Below, in pieces: positions 58,301 through 64,000 of a DNA stretch of 64,000 bases (the first letter of the stretch is position 1; the number at the start of each line of letters is the position of its first letter). Position numbers and translations under genes: made by a program. Under the pieces are notes generated by a model, which made no database searches, was not told the origin of the DNA, and worked only from the letters and a program-made list of their open reading frames with translations. The stretch comes from Amborella trichopoda (lineage: Eukaryota > Streptophyta > Magnoliopsida > Amborellales > Amborellaceae): assembly GCF_000471905.2 (NCBI RefSeq), contig NW_006499728.1, forward strand, positions 2,525,266 through 2,589,265. Reading direction: 5' to 3'.

Positions 58301-61300
58301 TATTTTTCTTTCTCCCATATAATCTCACATATTTTTCTTGAATTTGGGTTTTGCTCCTTTAATTTTAGGTTGATTCATGTTTATTTTGTGGAAAAAAAAA
58401 AGGTTTAGGAGAAAGGTTGATATGCAATCAGGAGATGAATAGGGACCTTTTCAATGGAGTGCTTGGAGGGCTTGGCCAATTTGGAGTGATAACTAAGGCC
58501 AGAATACTTCTTCAACGGGCTCCTCATAGGGTACAAAATTCATACCAATGCTTCTAGACTTTCTCAATTGTTCCATGGACAGAGAGAGATGTTAGAGAGA
58601 GAAAGAGGACAATGTTCGAGAGAGCGAGAGGATGATCTTAGAGAGAGATAAAAGATGATCTGAGAGAGAGAGAGGATGATCCTAGAGAGATATAAGAGTC
58701 TTAGAGAGAGAGAAGAGTCTTAGAGAGAGAGATTTCTAGAGATAGAGAAGAGTCTTAGAGAGAGAGATAAGAGTTTTAGAGAGAGATGTTTAGAGAGAGA
58801 AGAGTCATAGAGAGAAGAGTTTTAGAGAGAGATTTCTAGAGAGAGAAGAGTCTTAGAGAGAGATAAGAGCCTTAAAGAGAGATTTCTAGAGAGAAAAGAG
58901 TCTTAGAGAGAGATTTCTAGAGAGAGAGAGAGAGAGAGGTTTCTAATGAGAAAATTTTATCCACGTTTTGACAGGTGAGATACATTCGAGTGGTATACGC
59001 CAAAGTGGAGGATTTTGTAAGGGACCAAGTACGTTTGGTTTCATTACCTAAGGGCCACACCTTTGACTACATCGAGGGGTTCATCCTGGCCAACGAGAAT
59101 ACCATCGACGGCTGGAAATCGGTCCCATTCTCATCCAATCAAACCTTCAATTCCACCCTTATCCCTCAAGAATCCGGCCCCATTCTCTACTGCTTGGAGT
59201 TGGGATTCAATTATTTCAATTATACTAGCAACCCCACATTAGAGCAGGTGTCTCTCTCTCTCTCTCTAAATAGCAAGAGGTCTACTCTCTCTCTCTCTCT
59301 CCCTAAATAACAAGAGGTCTACTCTCTCTCTTTCTCAATTAATTCAAAAAGTTTCAAATATACAAGATAAGAGAAATAATCCATATAAAACTCTCTCACT
59401 CAAACTTTATCTCTCTCTCTCTCTAAACTTTAAATAGGTAGGGGGCAGCAATCCGGCTCTACTCCGGGGCCCAACCTTGACAGGCTGAATGCGTTTGCCT
59501 TGTACCGTCAAGGCCGCATTAATTACAATAAAATTAAACGAAATAAAAACATAGGAAAAAAGGTTGAGCTAGGACGAACCGGGGTGGTCCTGTCACGTAC
59601 CTAGCCCAAGGCCGGCCTAGCATAATCCTCAGGCCATGGTGGATAACCCGGCCCTCGAGCCACAATTTGTGACCTAGATCCTAATTTCTGAGGGTCCGGC
59701 TCCAATCGGCTCATTGCCTGCCCTAAATTAAGATGTGGTCTGTCTTGCTCATATACTCCCACTATAACCCACTATTTCTCACTTAACTAGAAATGGGTTT
59801 GATATTCTCTCTCTCTCAGACCAATTATTCTTTTTCTTTGGACAGAGCATTGAGGAGCTGATGAGAGGGTTGGGGTACATAAGGGGACTAGAATTTGTCA
59901 TCGATCTCTCCTACTTTGATTTTCTTTACAGAGTCCATGCAGCTGAAGTTGCTCAAAGGTCAAGTGGTTCATGGCTCCGCCCTCATGCATGGCTTAACCT
60001 TTTCCTGCCACAGAAGAGCATTATGCAGTTTGATACACATGTTTTCAGGACCATGCTAAATAATGGGGTTGGTGGACCCGTACTTGTATACCCAGTCAAC
60101 TCCACAATGTAAGTTTTCTCGATTAGACTCTTCACTTATGTTTCGCATAAAAAATACTTTTGAAAAATATTTTCAGGTGAAAGAATTCCTTCATGTGGTT
60201 AGACGTGAATATTTTTATACCAATTAGTCCTAGTGTATATTTTAACACCAATTGACGGCTAATTGATGTGAAAATATTATAACACTTAATCACATGAGAG
60301 AATTTTTCCATGTGAAGATATTTTTCGAGAAATATTTTTACGCAAATTAAACATGTTGGTAAGTCAACAATTTTGAAAAAATATTACTCGACTCCAAAAT
60401 ATAAGCTCTCAATCAACTATTTTTGCCAAAAGATTCTTTCACTATAAAATGAAAGATTTTTATCATACAATCAATTACATGGCAACCTTTGTAGGCAATG
60501 GATTATGTGCTTGTGTAGAAGTATATGTCCCTATCTAGGATTATTTGTAGGGGGCAAACTTTCTATGCTTCCCCTACAACGTAGAAGTTCTATCTTCTCC
60601 CTTATCCAACCCTCCATTCCGAATGGAGGGCTAAGATTGTCCAAATCACAATGTCACGTCTCTACACTATTTTATTTTTAATTTTTTTCTGCAAATTATT
60701 TGGCACCAAATTTTGGATATCCATTCCTCTATTAAACTCGCACTAGCGAAAATATAAAAAATATATTTTCAATAAAATAAAATGACCAAAATACCTTTAA
60801 AAGTTTTAAGGGGTATTTTGGCCATTATATTTTATCGAAAAATTATTTTTAATAGTTTTTATTGGTGTCCAATAAAAAGATGGCACGTACCAACTTTCAT
60901 ATTCATACAATTATATAAAAAAACTAAAAATAAAATACTTTGAGACGTCGGATCTAAGATCGAATGGTGTATGGCTCACTTAATCAAAATTGAACGTCTA
61001 AATGGTAGGGGGAGGATAGAATTTCTATGCCGTTGTGGTAGGGGAAGCAAAGTAACCTTTCCCATTTGTAGGACCCAAAATTTTGGGAATCTACTCTCTC
61101 CACACCTAGATAAAAAGAAGTTGAAAACAAAGAGAGACAAAAACAAGAAAAAGATTAACGGCACCATAAATGTTTGGAAAAAAAATGCATTCATTAATGA
61201 GAGACTATCTACTATTTTAACCGAGTCCTATGAAATTAGGGACTCAAATTCATTTATTCAAAAATATATTCTATAGTGATTTGATGGTTTTAATATCGAT

Positions 61301-63136
61301 CCCAAAAACTTACAGAAATCTTCCTAAATTGCTCTTTTCCTTATGGGAGCAAGCATATAGTTTGCTCGTGGGATTACGATATTGGCGCTAATTATTTTCT
61401 TTGCTTTATCTATAGAGCTAGTGTTTTAAAATCTGAATTGGCGGGGTAGATCATTCATCCATAGATCCGGATTATTGGATCAGCGATTAGTTTTGTTCTG
61501 GATCAGTCCGAAATCAGTGATCTAAAAACATATAAATAGATAATAAAATAAAATAAAAATTGAAATAGGGTTTAGGGTGGAGATATAAGGAATTGAAAAA
61601 ACATTATATGAGCTTAAAAAATATATATAAATTGTGAGGTTTTAGGGAGGACCGAGTTGAGACCTATACCATCTCAGAACCAATTTATTTCGGACCGATT
61701 CCTGCCTAATCGACGATCCAGATCGAAAATACCGTCTTTTAAAACTAGAACTCTAAGGAGTAAACCCCTTCCACATTCTTAGTCGTCTCTTTCCCGTCGC
61801 TGTACACGAAACAAAACTCTTTATCATATTAGTCTTACCATAAATATAAGCTTATCTCTATGCATACTTAGAGGTCAACACTTTAAAAAATTTGCGTCTA
61901 TTTGCTTCACTCAATGCAAATGTTTATGCTTCTTTCTGGTTTCCAACTTGCCACCTCACAAAAGATTCTCTGTCGCATATAAATTTTTTCTCTTCATTAT
62001 TATTTTATTTATTTTTTTAATAAATGTTGGGAGCAGCACTAACGATTACAACCCAATACTTGGGTCCTAAAAATACTCCTAGGGTTTTCACCCAAGGGAA
62101 CATATACCCCCGGGGCCATCAAATCTTTTGGCAATATTTTTAAGGCACATGCAAGTTTTCAAACTTACATCAGCTAGGGGTGGACCGACCCTAACCTATC
62201 AGGGCTTCGCTAAGCTGAGCCAAATATAATAAAAGTGAACAAAAAATACTAAGAAAAGGACCCAGTTTCTATGAGTCCGTGCCCGCATATGTAGAAACGT
62301 GGGCCTCTTATTAAATCAATTTTTGAGATGGATTTTACGACTTAATTTTTAAAGACATGTAATCTTAACATGGGGATCATGAATATGAATAAATAAATAA
62401 ATTTTAAAAAATAGAAATAGTAATTCTAGTAAGAAAACATTTGAACCGTTAGTTTCCATTGTTTTTAAATAGACCTACTTGCATCCATCTTAGAGGTGGA
62501 TAGTTTACACTATCTGGACCGCATATGTAGAAATGCGATCTAGCCAGCATAAAACAATTTTCTATGAGAAAAAAGGGCTGATATAGGCAAAAAAGTGGCA
62601 GCCCTGTTGTAGACCCTGCCTGGCCCTTTCCTCGGGCCATGGAGGCCTGGCCTTATCCCGGACCTCCAGCCACATTGTAGACTAGGCCCTTGTTTTTAAG
62701 GGCTGGGGGGATAGGCCCATTGCGAGCCTTAACCCTCACCAATAATATGGCCCACAAAATATTTGTTGACTTTCTTCCTTTTTTTGACATTTTCTAATTT
62801 CTTTTTACGAAATCTATATCTAGGTGGGACCCGGAGATGAGTGCAGTGTTCCCTGAAGAAGAAGAAATATTTTATGCCATTTCAGTCCTTAGATCATTGG
62901 ATGCTGATCAGCCTATTACAGTACTAGAGTCTCAAATGAAAGAGAACTCGGAAATTATAAACATTTGTAGGAGATTAGATCTCAAATGCAAGAAATATCT
63001 TGGAAGGTTTGAGAGTACAGAGGAGTGGAAAGAGCATTTTGGGAGCAACAAGTGGGAATTGTTTACAAAGAGGAAGAGCGTATATGACCCTAAGCACATT
63101 CTTACTCCGGGCCAGTCTATTTTTATGAGGAATTGA
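54711..63136 (+). CDS. CKX: Cytokinin dehydrogenase (CKX), five exons
   Basis: Exons 54711-55305, 58409-58530, 58975-59247, 59846-60108 and 62824-63136 join in frame to 522 codons with stop (521 residues), the usual size; five exons is typical of CKX genes. The enzyme irreversibly degrades cytokinins by oxidising their N6 side chain, using covalently bound FAD. Residues 1-19 look like a secretion signal, so apoplast, ER or vacuole is likely. The FAD domain shows [13 protein letters not shown], with His104 as the flavin-linking residue, then [17 protein letters not shown] with Asp162 in the catalytic position, and [17 protein letters not shown]. The substrate-binding domain includes [11 protein letters not shown]. 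It ends with [14 protein letters not shown], the conserved C-terminal motif. All introns have GT..AG borders and consistent phase. Which CKX subfamily it belongs to is not resolved. Confidence 0.96.
56757..57175. repeat. Tandem array in CKX intron 1
   Basis: Units of ~58-65 bp: GAGAGAGAG(G)GGTCTATGGC, TAATTTATGTCTAAT, TTTTCTATTAGTTAGAGA. Four to five copies, then a higher-order part with CACTAGAGACATTTGTCATG and GTGCAATAAG(T/C)GTTT repeats at 56967-57170. Confidence 0.9.
57634..57831. mobile_element. MITE family 2, diverged copy in CKX intron 1
   Basis: TAATGAGATCATTTACTTTT, CACAATTAATCTTGACCATT and AATTGTGACATTCTTGTGCC correspond to the family; both ends are worn. Confidence 0.6.
58409..58530 (+). 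CDS. CKX: CKX exon 2 (short)
   Basis: 122 nt between acceptor ...GGTTTAG and donor GTACAAAA. Encodes [33 protein letters not shown] and LLQRAPHR. Needed to join exon 1 (phase 1) to exon 3 (phase 0). No ATG opens it, so it is easily overlooked. Confidence 0.95.
58560..58945. repeat. GA-rich minisatellite filling CKX intron 2
   Basis: Degenerate units AGAGAGAGAAGAGTCTTAG and AGAGAGATTTCTAG alternate many times. The array takes up most of the 444 bp intron and ends ~30 bp before the exon 3 acceptor. Confidence 0.93.
58975..59247 (+). CDS. CKX: CKX exon 3
   Basis: Starts [18 protein letters not shown] after acceptor TTTTGACAG and ends ...NPTLEQ before donor GTGTCT. 273 nt, 91 codons. Substrate-binding domain, with several N-glycosylation sequons (NQT, NST, NYT). 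Confidence 0.94.
59248..59845 (+). other. CKX intron 3 with CT tracts and a GC-rich repeat
   Basis: CT tracts at 59250-59425, then a GC-rich dispersed repeat at 59440-59735 (GGCCCAACCTTGACAGG, CAAGGCCGGCCTAGC, CTCATTGCCTGCCC). The latter half resembles 62600-62740 in intron 4. Confidence 0.85.
59846..60108 (+). CDS. CKX: CKX exon 4
   Basis: Starts [17 protein letters not shown] after acceptor TTGGACAG and ends ...PVNST plus AT of a Met codon before donor GTAAGT. 263 nt. Contains the [10 protein letters not shown] motif. Confidence 0.94.
60109..62823 (+). other. CKX intron 4 (2.7 kb) with transposon insertions
   Basis: Contains the 60553-61063 MITE, a dispersed repeat at 62250-62530 and a GC-rich repeat at 62575-62745. 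No coding content recognised. Confidence 0.9.
60553..61063. mobile_element. Mutator-like MITE, 511 bp, perfect 9-bp duplication, in CKX intron 4
   Basis: Left end GGGCAAACTTTCTATGCTTC pairs with the reverse complement of the right end, GGGAAAGGTTACTTTGCTTC, and pairing continues through CCCTACCACAACG. ATTTGTAGG at 60544-60552 and 61064-61072. An internal hairpin AAAATACC...GGTATTTT lies at ~60788-60823. Confidence 0.92.
62824..63136 (+). CDS. CKX: CKX exon 5
   Basis: Acceptor ...ATATCTAG; the first G completes the Met codon and continues [17 protein letters not shown]. It ends SIFMRN and TGA at 63134-63136. The [19 protein letters not shown] stretch is somewhat diverged from the usual 'KQYLPHYTTQEEW' pattern. 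Confidence 0.94.
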
Positions 63137-63340
63137 GATGAGGTGTTTGTTTTGTCCTGAGTGGGCTTTTCTCTCTGTCTTATATGTAGATTTTTAATAA
63201 TGTTTTTGGGGAAAAAAAAAGTTGGTCTTGAGCCTAGATGAAAAAGGAGGAGGGTTTTGTTAGGTTGGCAACCAATATAAAACTCTGTAATGTCTTTATT
63301 ATGATTTCTGATCCAATAATGATGATTGAAATTAGGAAAA
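63137..63340 (+). other. CKX 3' UTR / downstream
   Basis: T-rich tail after the stop. An AATATAAAACT near 63275 is the nearest poly-A-signal-like word. The GGTTTTGTTAGGTTGGCAAC segment is shared with 34300-34350. Confidence 0.45.
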
Positions 63341-63375
63341 AAGGTAATAGTTGAAACCAGCTTTTTAAAAAACGC

Positions 63376-63507
63376 CGAGTCGAACTGGACTCGCCCGGTT
63401 CGACTCGAAAATCGTGAAAGGGGACCGGATAGCCTAAAAAATCGGAAATCGTCCGGTTCTAGAGAGAACCGGACGATTCTGTACAGTGAATTGCCGATTC
63501 ACTGTAC
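63376..63507. repeat. Three perfect short hairpins in a row
   Basis: CGAGTCGAAC / GTTCGACTCG (63376-63385, 63398-63407); AATCGTCCGGTTCT / AGAACCGGACGATT with a 4-nt loop (63447-63460, 63465-63478); GTACAGTGAAT / ATTCACTGTAC with a 5-nt loop (63481-63491, 63497-63507). GC-rich compared with the neighbourhood. Confidence 0.95.
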
Positions 63508-63550
63508 GAGAACGGCGAGTCCGAACAGTGAATCGGCGAGTCCGTACGGT

Positions 63551-64000
63551 AATTTTTTTTTTTTTTTTTGTAATCCATGATAGATTTTTTTGTAATACTT
63601 GATCGATTTTTTTGTAATCCATGATCGAATTTTTTGGTTTTTTGTAACCCATAATAGATATTTTTGTAATCCATGATCGAAATGTTGGTTTTCTTTTCTT
63701 GAAATCCATGATCGATTTTTTTGTTTTTTTTTTTTTTGTAACCCATAATAGAATTTTTTGTAATCCATGATCGAATGCTTTGTAATACATGATCGAAATG
63801 CTTGTTTTTTTTTTATAATCCATGATCGAAATGTTTGTTTTTTTTTTGTAATCCATGATTGAATTTTTTGTTTTTTGCTTTTTTTGTAACCCATGATTGA
63901 GTTTTTTGTAATCCATGATTGAATTTTTTGTAATCCATGATCGAACTGTTTTTTTCTTTTTTGTAATCCACGATTGAATTTTTTGTTTATTTTTTTTTGT
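63551..64000. repeat. Degenerate minisatellite, TTTTTTGTAATCCATGATCG units
   Basis: More than 15 units of ~20-35 bp with variable T runs and TGTAATCCATGATCGAA / TGTAACCCATAATAGA variants. It continues past the end of the window. Antisense lysine-rich ORFs here are repeat artefacts. Confidence 0.97.

Larger units (their letters stand above)
55306..58408 (+). other. CKX intron 1 (3.1 kb) with repeats
   Basis: Begins with CT and TA microsatellites (55335-55380). It holds an inverted-repeat segment at 55396-55520 (GTGTACAGTAATTTC / GAAATCACTGTACAA), a ~58 bp tandem array at 56757-57175, and a diverged MITE family 2 copy at 57634-57831. No coding content. Confidence 0.9.

Noticed and set aside
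63434-63916. Lysine/Ser/Trp-rich minus-strand ORFs (DYKK repeats)
   Set aside because: Product of the TTTTTGTAATCCATGAT minisatellite read in antisense.
1-64000. CRISPR arrays, bacterial operons, rRNA genes, endogenous viral sequence
   Set aside because: None seen; composition, introns and TE content are those of a plant nuclear genome. Regular-spaced repeats found are minisatellites or MITEs.

Overview
The window is nuclear DNA of a flowering plant, probably a woody, TE-rich species. It is AT-rich, with genes split by introns with GT..AG borders, abundant CT/GA microsatellites, LINE remnants, dense miniature DNA transposons and a plastid-DNA insertion. Nothing bacterial or viral is apparent. 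Three runs of N (6634-6803, 40835-40864, 51488-51912) are assembly gaps. I cannot name the species.

Only two intact protein-coding genes can be supported. (1) A minus-strand gene at 4108-7453 encodes a plant intracellular Ras-group LRR protein (PIRL class; three coding exons, 560 residues). (2) A plus-strand gene at 54711-63136 encodes a cytokinin dehydrogenase (CKX; five exons, 521 residues, with predicted secretion signal, FAD-linkage GHS motif and catalytic Asp). Its introns carry several transposons and GA-rich arrays. The two genes have no evident functional link.

The roughly 46 kb between them is repeat territory. Most prominent is a family of ~380-395 bp elements with 'AAGGTTGCAACCTT'-type ends and a CATCTCGA/TCGAGATG core palindrome. 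I count about 17 copies. Three of them (12024-12416, 38333-38725, 38737-39131) have perfect 9-bp target-site duplications, which points to Mutator-like MITEs. Two unrelated short elements (51208-51396 and 60553-61063, the latter in a CKX intron) also have perfect 9-bp duplications. A second, ~215 bp MITE family occurs about six times; one copy (11995-12610) is split by an insertion of the first family. Larger non-autonomous elements lie at 12677-15717 (GGGCCTGTTTGATAAT-type ends) and 16219-17243 (long inverted ends).

Three dead LINEs of one family, all minus strand, lie at 25240-29090, 35857-36592 (inserted inside a MITE) and 46953-49055 (5'-truncated, flanked by a 15-bp duplication). The first carries a foreign plus-strand coding fragment. 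A nuclear plastid-DNA fragment with the end of psbE and start of psbF sits at 33851-34200 and was later partly duplicated in tandem. A broken gene fragment resembling the N-terminal part of an auxilin-like J-domain protein lies at 43494-43860, next to a possible LTR end with an initiator-Met-tRNA primer-binding site.

The right edge, downstream of CKX, holds three perfect short hairpins followed by a degenerate minisatellite that runs off the window.
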